Shown in pieces: positions 1 to 8,764 of a stretch of DNA of 59,235 nt. Under the pieces are notes generated by a model. The model made no database searches. It worked only from the letters and a program-made list of their open reading frames with translations, and was not told where the DNA came from. Both the position numbers and the translations under genes were made by a program. The DNA comes from an uncultured Prevotellaceae bacterium (GTDB lineage Bacteria; Bacteroidota; Bacteroidia; Bacteroidales; Bacteroidaceae), in the NCBI GenBank assembly GCA_900315745.1, contig ONAG01000071.1, forward strand, positions 1 to 59,235, written 5' to 3'. The stretch's first letter is position 1; each line of letters starts with the position of its first letter.

Positions 1-673
1 CGCCGTTTATGTAAAGACCGTAGGCGTTCTCGACGTCGCTGCTGTCGGCAAGCAGCGCCTCACAGAGGGTTTCGGAGCTCATATTCATGGATGAGCTCAC
101 CGAAGCCATCGTATAGGACGGGGTAAGCGAATCCGTGTAATCGCGGCTCGTATTGACCGTGCGCTGGCTGAGCAGCTTCACGGCGCTGTTGTAAACCCCT
201 TCATCCTCAATATAGCCCAGCACCTTGCCGTTGCAGGACACCTCAAGCGCGTGCGGGGCACGGACGACGTTTGCAATCACCACCGCAAGCACGGCGATGC
301 AAATGACCGGCAGGATCACATTCACAACTCCGGCAAAAAAGCCCTTGTGCTGTCTGAAGGTATTTCCGAAGCCCTCCGTGCTGCCGCAGATCTCGCGGAA
401 TTCACGCCACGCGCCCGATACGGGTACGACGACATGTGCGCGGAAAAACGCCGAGAGCCTTCCGCTCACCGGGCTGAAAAACTTCTTTATCCTTCTGCGC
501 TTGTTGTATGTCGCAAACTGCAGCCGGAGACCGATCCAGCAAAGAAAGCGATAGAACCGCGCGAACACATTCAGCTTCTTCTTTTTGCCGTTTGCTTTGA
601 TCTTTTGTATTATCTCTTTTTTTGTCAGAGGATCCTGTTTTGTCAGGATAACCTTTTTTGTCAAATTGCTCAT
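1..673 (-). CDS. Membrane-anchored protein of clostridial type, C-terminus cut by window edge
   Basis: This reading frame starts at an ATG at 673 and stays open to the window start, so only its N-terminal ~224 residues are seen. The start is well supported by an AGGGGAG ribosome site at 682-688. The protein has a very basic cytoplasmic N-terminus (several KKK/RRR runs), one hydrophobic membrane segment at about residues 115-140, and then an extracytoplasmic part. That part contains a 'CNGKVLGYIEDEGVYNSA' stretch, which resembles the segment found before G5/M23-type modules in clostridial envelope proteins. A cell-wall peptidase or binding protein is therefore possible, but the catalytic part is outside the window. 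Base composition and the strong Shine-Dalgarno site differ from the Bacteroidales genes further on. Confidence 0.7.
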   Translation of the reverse strand, partial: MSNLTKKVILTKQDPLTKKEIIQKIKANGKKKKLNVFARFYRFLCWIGLRLQFATYNKRRRIKKFFSPVSGRLSAFFRAHVVVPVSGAWREFREICGSTEGFGNTFRQHKGFFAGVVNVILPVICIAVLAVVIANVVRAPHALEVSCNGKVLGYIEDEGVYNSAVKLLSQRTVNTSRDYTDSLTPSYTMASVSSSMNMSSETLCEALLADSSDVENAYGLYING

Positions 674-719
674 GCATATCACTCCCCTTGAGCAATCATC
701 CTATTACAATGCTGTTATT

Positions 720-747
720 ATTATACTACAAATTTGTAATAATACAA
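720..747 (-). promoter_or_regulatory. Sigma-70/sigma-A type promoter for the gene ending at the window start
   Basis: Read on the minus strand there is a perfect TATAAT (-10) at 720-725 and TTGTAT (-35, three of six consensus bases) at 742-747, 16 bases apart. The ATG lies about 40 bases beyond the predicted start of transcription. This is the usual promoter type of Firmicutes and most bacteria, not the TAnnTTTG type seen in the rest of the window. Confidence 0.5.
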
Positions 748-863
748 CCCCGAAACGACATTTTCTTGCAATTTCCGCATAAAAAACTTCGTTCCGGGGG
801 CAAATCAATAAAGAATGCACAAATAAATGATCAGAAATTGTGATTGATTCTGTTCTTCCTTAT

Positions 864-2444
864 TTATTCATTCAGATTCCATCTGATTCCGCTGAAATTT
901 ACGCCGTCGGTAAATTCCTCAAAATTCCCGCTGCCTTTACAGGATACTTCCTCCGCAAAAATATTGATCAGCGCCATAGATTCAAACTGAGCCATAGAGG
1001 TGAGATCGAAGAAGCTTGAATTGGATCGGAAGCTCCTGTCCCTGGGGTCGAACCACACACTGTTGGTCATATTGGCGTAATCAAAGCCCGTATCATGCGC
1101 TTTGGGATAGAAACGGCAGGCAAGCGCGCCTCCCTTTATTCCGGGTTTCACATAGGGCAGAAAATGCTCGGCAAGCTCCGCCACCGGTTTTTTGATGAAA
1201 TGCGGATCCCTGCGCAGCTTTGTTCCGGACAGGAAATCCGAGGTGAGAGTAATCGCCTGCTTCCGTGGCGTATGGACGCCGTAAAGGTCGCAGAGCAGGA
1301 GGGAATACAGCAGCGCCACCGACGTATCAAGCCCCTCGCAGTCCGGCAGACAGTCGCCCAAGTCCACATCACAGATGGTCAGACCCTTCTCCCGACGGAG
1401 CAATATCAGATCGAGGTTGCTCTCCACCAGCGCGTGATACTTGTAATTGACGCCGCGCTCGTCGGTCTTTTCCAGCAGCTCTATATTGTAATACACCAGC
1501 GGGTGCACCAGACGGTCATAGCAATAGTGGCAGCAGAAGCCCATCGAATAGGAGAGGATGACGTTGTAATCCTTCCTGTCGGAGCAGTAACGACAGACCT
1601 TGGCAAGCGAACGCAGGAGAGGGGCAGGGTCCCCTTTGTGGAGCGCCGAGCCATAAGAGCGCAGGCTTCCGGACTGCCACGGCATCATCCTGTGAAAATA
1701 TAGTATATCAGGTCCCTGACATCCCCAGAGAAAGGCTTCCTTGTCATTATGAAAAACTTTTTCCACCAAGTGATAAGCACTGGCTAATATTTCCATTGCA
1801 AGAACCTTCTTTGTATGAAAAGACGTATCATCGGCGGGAACGCCCATATTGATGGAGAAATCTGTTCCACACTTATCTTCCAAAAGGAAAATGACATATG
1901 CCAAATACCATACACACACCGTCTTGCATGGAATTGTCTTGTCCCATTCACTATCAATAAAAGTCGCCTGTTTGAAATTTCGGAACACGTTAATACTGCT
2001 TTTATATGAATTCAATTGAGACTGATATTGTTCCCATGCTTCTTTTCGTTTTTTCTGCTCCTCATTTTCAAGTTTCTTTTTCCTGACATTGAGCATTTCA
2101 ACCAGAATATTCATATCCTCTGGGACATTGTCTTTTTGGGCATACTTTTCATACAATTCCTCTGCAACATTTGCAACATTAAAATCAGACTCAATCTCTA
2201 TTTGTTTCAACAAAGGAATCGAACCTTTCTTCATTATTCTCTCTTCATCTACATAGCCATATGAAAGAGTATTGTCACTATTAATTTGCATGACAGATGG
2301 TAGGAAATACTCTTTTTGCCCTTTCAAATTATTAAAAGTAAAAAACTCATAATTAGGTTCACCATGTCCTTCGTCAGGAATACGTTGTACACAAATTTTT
2401 GTCTGGTGTGTTCCAAAATCGAGTCCTATTTTTATCTCATCCAT
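864..2444 (-). CDS. In-frame chimera: Hsp70/actin-like ATPase N-terminus joined to a zinc-dependent phospholipase C-like C-terminus
   Basis: Residues 1 to about 238 begin with the phosphate-1 motif of the actin/Hsp70 ATPase fold (GLDFGTHQTK, residues 7-16). They include a lysine/glutamate-rich helical stretch (about 118-145) and an 'INMGVPADD' segment (198-206). From about residue 238 ('AFLWGCQGPDILYF') to the end, the protein looks like the zinc-dependent phospholipase C family, with a GPD motif, an 'HYCYDRLVHP' His/Asp ligand region and 'HALVESNLDLILLRRE'. These halves are not known to occur together. The 3' half has the composition of the clostridial-looking DNA beside it. The Hsp70-like part follows the helicase gene by 6 bases and belongs with it; the phospholipase part probably comes from another organism. 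I do not treat this as a natural fusion without further evidence. Confidence 0.6.
   Translation of the reverse strand: MDEIKIGLDFGTHQTKICVQRIPDEGHGEPNYEFFTFNNLKGQKEYFLPSVMQINSDNTLSYGYVDEERIMKKGSIPLLKQIEIESDFNVANVAEELYEKYAQKDNVPEDMNILVEMLNVRKKKLENEEQKKRKEAWEQYQSQLNSYKSSINVFRNFKQATFIDSEWDKTIPCKTVCVWYLAYVIFLLEDKCGTDFSINMGVPADDTSFHTKKVLAMEILASAYHLVEKVFHNDKEAFLWGCQGPDILYFHRMMPWQSGSLRSYGSALHKGDPAPLLRSLAKVCRYCSDRKDYNVILSYSMGFCCHYCYDRLVHPLVYYNIELLEKTDERGVNYKYHALVESNLDLILLRREKGLTICDVDLGDCLPDCEGLDTSVALLYSLLLCDLYGVHTPRKQAITLTSDFLSGTKLRRDPHFIKKPVAELAEHFLPYVKPGIKGGALACRFYPKAHDTGFDYANMTNSVWFDPRDRSFRSNSSFFDLTSMAQFESMALINIFAEEVSCKGSGNFEEFTDGVNFSGIRWNLNE
1725..1745. other. Probable chimeric junction between two genomes
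   Basis: Codons for residues 235-240 of the chimeric gene lie here. On the high-coordinate side the DNA is AT-rich and Bacteroidales-like. On the low-coordinate side it is GC-richer, and both genes resemble clostridial families. The short 'KEAFL' peptide fits either parent protein, so a short shared sequence may have allowed the join. I cannot tell an assembly error from real recombination. Confidence 0.55.
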
Positions 2445-2450
2445 AAACGA

Positions 2451-5400
2451 TTACACTACTTTTACCAAATTTAGGGATTTTATCTCATGTGTAACCATAA
2501 GATTCACATCCCTACTGATACGTTCCAAGTCACTTTCCCTCCTGTTTATCAAATCGCGCAAATTTGCTCTTTGCAGACGCAATACATTTTCAGACCTTCT
2601 AACTTCATCTTCATCTCTTGCTGCAAGGGCACATTCGCGTATTCCTTCGTATGTTTTTATGTTCCTTTCGAAGTTTTTCTGACGAGAATCATAGTATTGG
2701 ATAGTCTGCTGATAGCGCAACTTCTTATTGTTGTCAATGCGAATTTGCAAGTCACGTTGATGATTGTGCACATACTCATCCGCGCAGTCGCTGAAATCAT
2801 ATCGCAGATTTGCAATAGTATCCTCATTTAGTCTGTTGTTTTCCTCTAACGGTGCATAATGGCCATCAACTTGCGCTCGGCCCATAAATTTCTCTGCCAC
2901 TTCATGATTACTGATGATAACGTCATTCTCTACATCAAACAATATTGGATACAAAGAATCTGTAACCACTTGCTTTTCAAACAACATCCTTTTGACGGAA
3001 ATTTTGTATATGGCAAGCATGTAAAGACCTTTGTGTAGTTCTGATGGAAGATAATCTGATTTGAGTTCAAAGAAGAAGGTACATTGTCGCTTGTCACGTT
3101 TGGATTCGAACATTTTTACGCCAGCGCGTATGATAGGATGGTAGATGTTGATGTAGGTCAGTGATTTCTCCTTGAACGCTAAATCCTGGTCGAAAGTCAT
3201 CTTCAATTCCAGATTCTCTTTAATTTCCATAAGATATTTGAGGAACAATTTTTTACTATCATTGTCTATTGGTTGATATTGTTCAAGAAATCTCTTTACA
3301 GCATCAGGGTCACTCTTAGGAATCCGAAGGACATAAACATCCTTTATGCCTGTTTCTATTAATTCACAGGTCGTAAGATGCTCCTTGATGATTTGCTGCA
3401 CGAATTGATATAATTCATGACTTGTCACATAGGCATTGTTATTGACAATCTTATTGATTTCATCACGGAAATATGAATCATTGGTCAGTGCATTTGTCAA
3501 CCCCTCCTCTATCTTCTGCAGATTTATTTTTTCATTCTCAATGGCACGTTCTATTTCAACCCGCTTTTTTTCCACATCTTCTGGGGTAAGTTTGTTAGAG
3601 TAAAAATCACGCCCCATATTTTTAAGTGCATCTTGTATGGTGACTATCTTTCCATCTTCCATCCGCATCTCTGAATCAAGGATAGCCTCCAAGTCGCCAA
3701 TAGATTCACGGAAAATACCGATACGGGTTAGCAGTCGAGAATAAATGTTCTCAAGGATCGAATCCTTCACTATGATGTTATTGATGTTCACTATTGGCGA
3801 TTCCTGTCCAAAACGGTCTATACGTCCTATTCTCTGCTCAACCACCATCGGATTCCAAGGCAAGTCGTAATTGACAATAGTATTACAGAACTGCATGTCC
3901 AAACCTTCGCTACCTACTTCTGAAGAAAGCAACACTTTGAAGTTGTCTTCAAATTGGAATTGCCGCAACACTTCGTTTTTGTCAATGTTGGAGCCTCCAT
4001 AAATAAGGGCGCATTTATATCCTGCTTTGCCAAGACGAATGTTCAAATATTTTAGCGTCTTTTTGAAGATAGCGAAAACAATGATTTTCTTGTTGCCTTC
4101 GGCAAAAACTGTGTTGAGTATTTTAAGCAATTGGTCAAATTTGGAATCTTTTCTATCACTGTAAGCATCAAAACCTCTGTCTAAGTCTGAATTGTAGTTG
4201 AGATATGCCCACACACTGCTTGCCAACTGCCTTTTTACGGTAACGAGCCCCATGCTTCCTTTCCGTTCACGGCCATATTCATCAATAACAGTGTGGTCAT
4301 CAATATATTCTTCAATGGCTTTATCATAGGCTTTGCGCTCATCGTCAGAGATGCTTACGCAATGTGTATATGGATTGCGCTCGGCCTGTGACCAGTCTTG
4401 TGTCACTTCTCGCTTACGTGTGCGTGAGAAAATGGTGTTCATCGGGCTCATCTCCGACAGATTATATTGAAGTTGTGCTCTCAACAATGGACTGTCTTCT
4501 TTTTTTGTCAGTTGATACATGATGTCCTGATATACAGGATAGTCTTTGAAATAATCACTGATTTTAAAATTCTGAGTCGTCTCAACGTCACCAATGGTGT
4601 TATATGTTGTCACCTCCGATGTGGATAGCTCTTGGGCAATAGTTCCCAGACTCACACCGCTATTCAATTGGCTTAAAGCCCTGACGAATGGACGGTTCAG
4701 TTGAATGTTGTTACGGAATACTTCAGGATTGTCATACATGTCAGCATCAAGTAAATGAAGTTGGTTGTAGAGGTTGGTCTCATCTATCATGATTGGCGTT
4801 GCCGACATGAACACCACGCTGTCGGATACCATGAGCAAACGCTCCGCTCCGTGGTAAACTAAAGTGTTGCTGTTGCGCAATTTGTGCGACTCATCACATA
4901 CAATAATGCTGAACTTTATGTTTCGTTTTTCTATTTCTTTGATGATGTTGCTATCATCGCGAATCTTGTCGTAATTGACGACAGCTCTAACGCTTCCATT
5001 GTGATTTTGCAGCTCATGAATAAGGAGATTTTTATCATCAATTTCGATAAAATCCATTCCGAACTTCTCATTCAGTTCCGTTGTCCACTTGGCTCGAAGC
5101 GACATAGGGCAAATCACCAAGGCATTTCGGAACTCGTTTCTTGCCTTAAGCTCCAGCATGATATGACCCGCCTCGATAGTCTTGCCCAAACCTACCTCAT
5201 CAGCGATAAGCAAACGTCTATTGTCCGAATTTAGGAATTTGAGTAAAGGTTTGAATTGATAGGGTTTGAATAACGTGCGAGAAGCTTTGAGCGAAGATAT
5301 GGTGCTATTGTTTGAACTTTGTATCTTAAAGGCGGTGTTGCCTTTAAGATATTCCATGTAGTGGTCATAATAGTTCTCCTTGACGCGCTCAAAAGGATCT

Positions 5401-5570
5401 GTTAAATCCACGTCAGGCAAAAGAATCCTGCTGTCCTCGTCTGTTTCATGGTCATCATATTTCACCCTATAACGTTGCCTACCACGATTGGGGGGATATA
5501 TGGCGATAACATACCCCAACTCATTCGTGATGCTATTCTTCACTTTGTCACCTTTTCCAAACTTGCTCAT
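2451..5570 (-). CDS. SNF2-family (RapA/HepA-like) superfamily 2 helicase/ATPase
   Basis: This is a 1039-residue ATP-dependent DNA or RNA translocase of the SNF2 type. An N-terminal KOW/SH3-like stretch (residues 5-45, 'GYVIAIYPPNRGRQRYRVKY') precedes the helicase core. Walker A is DEVGLGKT (124-131), the DEAD-box variant is DESH (226-229), motif III is SATP (256-259), motif V is EVGSEGLDMQ (551-560), and motif VI with its arginine fingers is QRIGRIDRFGQ (579-589). The last ~350 residues are helical, with a coiled-coil-like end, and match no domain I can name. The Hsp70-like gene starts 6 bases after the stop, so the two are surely co-transcribed. Free-standing SNF2 proteins with partner ATPases are common in defence islands, but no methylase, nuclease or phospholipase D partner is visible here, so that role is inferred. 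Confidence 0.85.
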   Translation of the reverse strand: MSKFGKGDKVKNSITNELGYVIAIYPPNRGRQRYRVKYDDHETDEDSRILLPDVDLTDPFERVKENYYDHYMEYLKGNTAFKIQSSNNSTISSLKASRTLFKPYQFKPLLKFLNSDNRRLLIADEVGLGKTIEAGHIMLELKARNEFRNALVICPMSLRAKWTTELNEKFGMDFIEIDDKNLLIHELQNHNGSVRAVVNYDKIRDDSNIIKEIEKRNIKFSIIVCDESHKLRNSNTLVYHGAERLLMVSDSVVFMSATPIMIDETNLYNQLHLLDADMYDNPEVFRNNIQLNRPFVRALSQLNSGVSLGTIAQELSTSEVTTYNTIGDVETTQNFKISDYFKDYPVYQDIMYQLTKKEDSPLLRAQLQYNLSEMSPMNTIFSRTRKREVTQDWSQAERNPYTHCVSISDDERKAYDKAIEEYIDDHTVIDEYGRERKGSMGLVTVKRQLASSVWAYLNYNSDLDRGFDAYSDRKDSKFDQLLKILNTVFAEGNKKIIVFAIFKKTLKYLNIRLGKAGYKCALIYGGSNIDKNEVLRQFQFEDNFKVLLSSEVGSEGLDMQFCNTIVNYDLPWNPMVVEQRIGRIDRFGQESPIVNINNIIVKDSILENIYSRLLTRIGIFRESIGDLEAILDSEMRMEDGKIVTIQDALKNMGRDFYSNKLTPEDVEKKRVEIERAIENEKINLQKIEEGLTNALTNDSYFRDEINKIVNNNAYVTSHELYQFVQQIIKEHLTTCELIETGIKDVYVLRIPKSDPDAVKRFLEQYQPIDNDSKKLFLKYLMEIKENLELKMTFDQDLAFKEKSLTYINIYHPIIRAGVKMFESKRDKRQCTFFFELKSDYLPSELHKGLYMLAIYKISVKRMLFEKQVVTDSLYPILFDVENDVIISNHEVAEKFMGRAQVDGHYAPLEENNRLNEDTIANLRYDFSDCADEYVHNHQRDLQIRIDNNKKLRYQQTIQYYDSRQKNFERNIKTYEGIRECALAARDEDEVRRSENVLRLQRANLRDLINRRESDLERISRDVNLMVTHEIKSLNLVKVV

Positions 5571-5746
5571 ACTTATCTATCCTATTTCGTTTCCACATTG
5601 GGCACTCTTTGCAAATATCATTATTATAATTTTTACTTGTATTTCATCGGTTACAACCAATGAAATCGTGGAATCCAAGTTCTTCTCAGCCTAAAGAATA
5701 ATCCATAGATTTAGGTCTTAGTTTTCCATGTGATTTGTGTTTTTAT

Positions 5747-5859
5747 TATAAGCCTCAAAAATACTGTTTTTCTCGCAAAAAACATCCTATTTTCGGAAAA
5801 ACATTTTGTGGCAAATCAAAAAAAAGGTATTAGACTACTTGTGCTGGCAATTTTAGATA
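5747..5859 (+). repeat. Dispersed intergenic repeat, copy A
   Basis: This ~113-bp AT-rich sequence aligns with 8111-8225 in the same orientation, with roughly four in five bases identical by eye. The best-conserved core is CTGTTTTTCTCGCAAAAAAC, followed by a TGTGGCA and a TAGACT block. It lies upstream of the helicase gene. The two copies bracket the S41 peptidase gene. Confidence 0.7.
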
Positions 5860-5985
5860 ATACTATAGAACGACCGTACTTTAGCATCGTATCTTTGCAG
5901 TGTTCATAATAAGATACCGGTTGTCTATCATCGTATTGCTATAAATAGCAGTTATTTTCAGTGCCAACCGTCAAAAGTGAGATGA

Positions 5986-6029
5986 AAAAAAATTGCATCC
6001 CAAAAGAGTTTGTCCATCTTTGGGATGCA
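5986..6029 (-). terminator. Rho-independent terminator of the S41 peptidase gene
   Basis: On the minus strand an 11-bp stem (TGCATCCCAAA paired with TTTGGGATGCA; arms 6019-6029 and 5994-6004) is followed directly by AATTTTTTTT. It lies about 70 bases beyond the stop codon at 6099. Confidence 0.8.
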
Positions 6030-6098
6030 GTTCAATTGAGGGTTGTTAGATTTTTCTGATTATTGCCAGTCAGAAAAAATATTGATGTCGGCTGTCAT

Positions 6099-8024
6099 TT
6101 ATTTTACGACCTTCTTGCCATTCACAATATATATTCCCTTGGCAGCGGGATTAGCGAGTTTGCGACCGAACAAGTCGTAATACACGTTGGTGCCGCCTCT
6201 GTTGATGACGCTGAGGATGCCCGAAGGATTCAGGCTCCTGCTCCTGAAGATTTCATTGATGAAATTAACGTCATAGAACGCAGAGTAGTCGCCCGAAGAG
6301 ACGTCGATGACATAGTTGGGCTCCACGCCACCGTCGATGTTTTCCCAATTTTTATTGGCCAGGCGGTCGCGAGCAGATGATATCTGGAACTGCATTCCCT
6401 CCGGAGTGATGAATGGATGTACGGCACAGGAGCCACCACCGCTCCGTTCGCCGATGATGGGGAATCCCATGTCCTGCATCATAGAGGGGAAGAAGTTGCC
6501 ACAAGAGAACGACACGTCGGAAGTGAGCACGGCGATGTTGAGGTCGTACTTCACATCCTTGTCCTTTTCGTCAAAAACGCCGTCAAAGTTGCTGTCCACG
6601 TCAAAGTAGGATATCTGACGCTGTCCAGTCACGAGGTTCTCGCTGTAGTAATAGTTCGGCCCTCCCATGAGTACCGACATGGCCATCAACACGTCGAAGT
6701 CGCCACCCGTGTTGCATGCGAGGTCAACCACGAGGTTCTTCACTTCAGGGTCTTCACTTGCCTGCTTCAGCGCATCGAGCACCACGCTCAGGTCACCTTT
6801 GTACTCTTCGTCGATGGCAGGTGTCTCGCCTTGGCATCCATTGTCGTAGTATTCTTCCCATGCTTCTTTATTAATCGGACCAAAAGAATCATACATCAAA
6901 AAGGCTGTATCGCCTTCCTTGTAATAGGTTTGATCTGATGTTGACGGACGATACATACTGATCACTTCCCTCTTAGAACTTTCCATAGATTCTTCGATAA
7001 GGTCCATCAGCGGCTGGTACAGGTAGGGATATGTGTCCTCGAATTCTTTATTACTATCCTTCCATTCTTCATAAAAATATTCCTCCATTTCGTCTTCTTC
7101 CGCCTGAGCCATGAAGAGGTTATAGTCGACCATCAGGTTGGTATGTCCACCGTCTTGGAGCAGCACCTGAAGGCTTTTCATGCCGAAGAAGTACTCCTTG
7201 GTGTTGGTGCTCTTGAGCAGTTTTTTGATGGTCGGTCCATGTTCGATGACGTCGAGCGTCTTGTCCAGTCCGTCGTTTTTGATGCCACCCTCGAGAGGCG
7301 AGCGCCCTGGCATGCCATAGAAGTGGTCGATGACAAAACATAGTTCGGCGTAGCAGAATGCAGCCATGTCTTCTTCACGGCTCTCGGCCTCCAGCAATTC
7401 CTTGGCCCTCTCAATCTCTAACTTGGCAACATTGTCGGAATCATCATCCCCTGTAAGTACAATCACCTTCTCACCGTTATAGCCGGCGAGGTGGAAATCC
7501 ATATCGCTGAAGATGTCAGAGATGGTGGCGAAGGGGAAATACACAGCCTTCTCGTCGCCGCGCAGGTCGATGCCGTACTTACTGAAATCGAAGGTAACTG
7601 TAGCCGAGGCTGGTGTCATCTCATGATGGTTGTAGCGTAAGAAGGGTGAACCACCGAAACCGACGTTGTCCATCCCCTCTTGCACCTGTCCCATCAGGTT
7701 GGTGAATGCCATGTAGTCATCCGACGAGAACTGTTCGCTGGTGGTGTTCACCGTGGCTTTAGCAAATGGACCTTCGAGGAGATACTTTCCCTTTCCCGTC
7801 TTGGTGACTTCTATCGTCGTGCCGGGGAGCATCAGTTGCTGGAAATCCGCCACGGAGATGTAGGGCACAGAGGGCATGTCAGAATAAAAACGCAAACAGA
7901 CTGTGCCGTCGTCCTCCCCGCCACGGTTTACGGGCACCTGTCGTGTCTCAAACGAAATTGCCCCTTCGGCAAGCGCACGAATCGACAGCAGAAGAACTAA
8001 TTGGAATAAAATAATCTTTTTCAT
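6099..8024 (-). CDS. Secreted S41-family (C-terminal processing-like) peptidase
   Basis: This 641-residue exported protein has a signal peptide (MKKIILFQLVLLLSIRALA). Its catalytic half carries S41 features: 'LVVDLACNTGGDFDVL', in which a conserved strand and glycine turn shape the active site, and 'LTSDVSFSCGNFFPSMM' (about residue 507), which holds the expected nucleophilic serine. 'IGERSGGGSC' follows. A PDZ domain is not obvious. The N-terminal ~250 residues are family-specific and unassigned. The last ~30 residues ('YYDLFGRKL...KGIYIVNGKKVVK') look like a C-terminal sorting/anchoring tail. It is a single-gene unit with its own promoter and terminator. The substrate is unknown. Confidence 0.8.
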   Translation of the reverse strand: MKKIILFQLVLLLSIRALAEGAISFETRQVPVNRGGEDDGTVCLRFYSDMPSVPYISVADFQQLMLPGTTIEVTKTGKGKYLLEGPFAKATVNTTSEQFSSDDYMAFTNLMGQVQEGMDNVGFGGSPFLRYNHHEMTPASATVTFDFSKYGIDLRGDEKAVYFPFATISDIFSDMDFHLAGYNGEKVIVLTGDDDSDNVAKLEIERAKELLEAESREEDMAAFCYAELCFVIDHFYGMPGRSPLEGGIKNDGLDKTLDVIEHGPTIKKLLKSTNTKEYFFGMKSLQVLLQDGGHTNLMVDYNLFMAQAEEDEMEEYFYEEWKDSNKEFEDTYPYLYQPLMDLIEESMESSKREVISMYRPSTSDQTYYKEGDTAFLMYDSFGPINKEAWEEYYDNGCQGETPAIDEEYKGDLSVVLDALKQASEDPEVKNLVVDLACNTGGDFDVLMAMSVLMGGPNYYYSENLVTGQRQISYFDVDSNFDGVFDEKDKDVKYDLNIAVLTSDVSFSCGNFFPSMMQDMGFPIIGERSGGGSCAVHPFITPEGMQFQISSARDRLANKNWENIDGGVEPNYVIDVSSGDYSAFYDVNFINEIFRSRSLNPSGILSVINRGGTNVYYDLFGRKLANPAAKGIYIVNGKKVVK

Positions 8025-8079
8025 TTTTGTGGAATATTAATAACGAAATTCATCTTACTAATCATCTGAAACATTGCGA

Positions 8080-8087
8080 CAAAGATA
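8080..8087 (-). promoter_or_regulatory. Bacteroidetes -7 box for the S41 peptidase gene
   Basis: TATCTTTG on the minus strand fits TAnnTTTG exactly and lies 55 bases upstream of the ATG at 8024. A clear -33 element is not seen. Confidence 0.55.
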
Positions 8088-8110
8088 CATCTTTTCCATC
8101 AAACAACATC

Positions 8111-8225
8111 TATAAGTATCAAAAAAACTGTTTTTCTCGCAAAAAACATCCCATTTTCAGGAAAACAGCTTGTGGCATATCAAAAAAATGGGTTTTAGAC
8201 TGCTTGTATTGGGATTTTTTGATAT
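8111..8225 (+). repeat. Dispersed intergenic repeat, copy B
   Basis: Second copy of the repeat described at 5747-5859, in the same orientation. Its right end overlaps the -7 box of the Nudix gene. Its left end is about 25 bases upstream of the minus-strand peptidase promoter, so this copy sits exactly between two divergent promoters. Confidence 0.7.
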
Positions 8226-8230
8226 TTTTG
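8223..8230 (+). promoter_or_regulatory. Bacteroidetes -7 box for the Nudix gene
   Basis: TATTTTTG fits TAnnTTTG, with a possible -33 TTG at 8204-8206. The ATG is 74 bases downstream. The equivalent place in repeat copy A has lost the motif. Confidence 0.45.
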
Positions 8231-8304
8231 TAAAATGCCAGTTCTATTACAGCCATATTCTACTGCATTCTGATACAAATAATAGAAAATAAGGAGAAGA
8301 CATT

Positions 8305-8751
8305 ATGAATTACACATACAAATATCCTCGTCCCGCAGTCACTGCCGATTGCGTTGTGATGACATTAGAAACCAAGGCACGTGTGCTGCTCATTGAACGT
8401 GGGAATGAACCTTATAAAGGACATTGGGCAATCCCTGGTGGTTTCCTCAATATGGATGAGACAACAGAGCAGTGTGCCATCCGCGAGCTGGAAGAGGAAA
8501 CGGGATTGAGGATTGACAAGGTACACCAGATTGGTGCCTACTCAAAAGTTGACCGCGACCCACGTGGGCGCACCATTTCCGTGGCATATCTTGCCATTAT
8601 TGAAGAACCATTAGAGGCAAGAGGCCAAGATGATGCCGCCAAAGCGAAATGGTTTTACATCGATGACCTGCCACCTGTTGCTTTCGACCATGATGAAATC
8701 ATGGCAGATGCTATAGCATTGTACAATTCACTGAAAAACGATAAAGATTAA
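8305..8751 (+). CDS. Nudix hydrolase (ADP-ribose pyrophosphatase-like)
   Basis: This 148-residue cytoplasmic enzyme hydrolyses a nucleoside diphosphate linked to another group, using divalent metal. The complete Nudix box is present at about residues 46-68 (G-x5-E-x7-RELEEETGL; it begins GGFLNMDE). The short single-domain form and the sequence before the box ('RGNEPYKGHWAIPGGF') resemble ADP-ribose or 8-oxo-nucleotide sanitising members. The substrate cannot be read from the sequence. The next gene starts 13 bases after the stop, so the two are probably co-transcribed from the promoter at 8223. Confidence 0.9.
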   Translation: MNYTYKYPRPAVTADCVVMTLETKARVLLIERGNEPYKGHWAIPGGFLNMDETTEQCAIRELEEETGLRIDKVHQIGAYSKVDRDPRGRTISVAYLAIIEEPLEARGQDDAAKAKWFYIDDLPPVAFDHDEIMADAIALYNSLKNDKD

Positions 8752-8764
8752 CACTAAAGAAAGT

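Larger units (their letters stand above)
5571..6098. other. Intergenic region with one repeat copy, a terminator and weak promoter-like motifs
   Basis: This 528-bp gene-free stretch lies between the helicase start and the S41 peptidase stop. It holds repeat copy A (5747-5859), the terminator of the peptidase gene (5986-6029), a near-consensus minus-strand -7 box for the helicase (GATATTTG, 5612-5619) and a plus-strand TATCTTTG (5890-5897) with no gene behind it. A small perfect hairpin, TGCTA-TAAA-TAGCA, sits at 5937-5950. I see no coding sequence. Confidence 0.6.
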
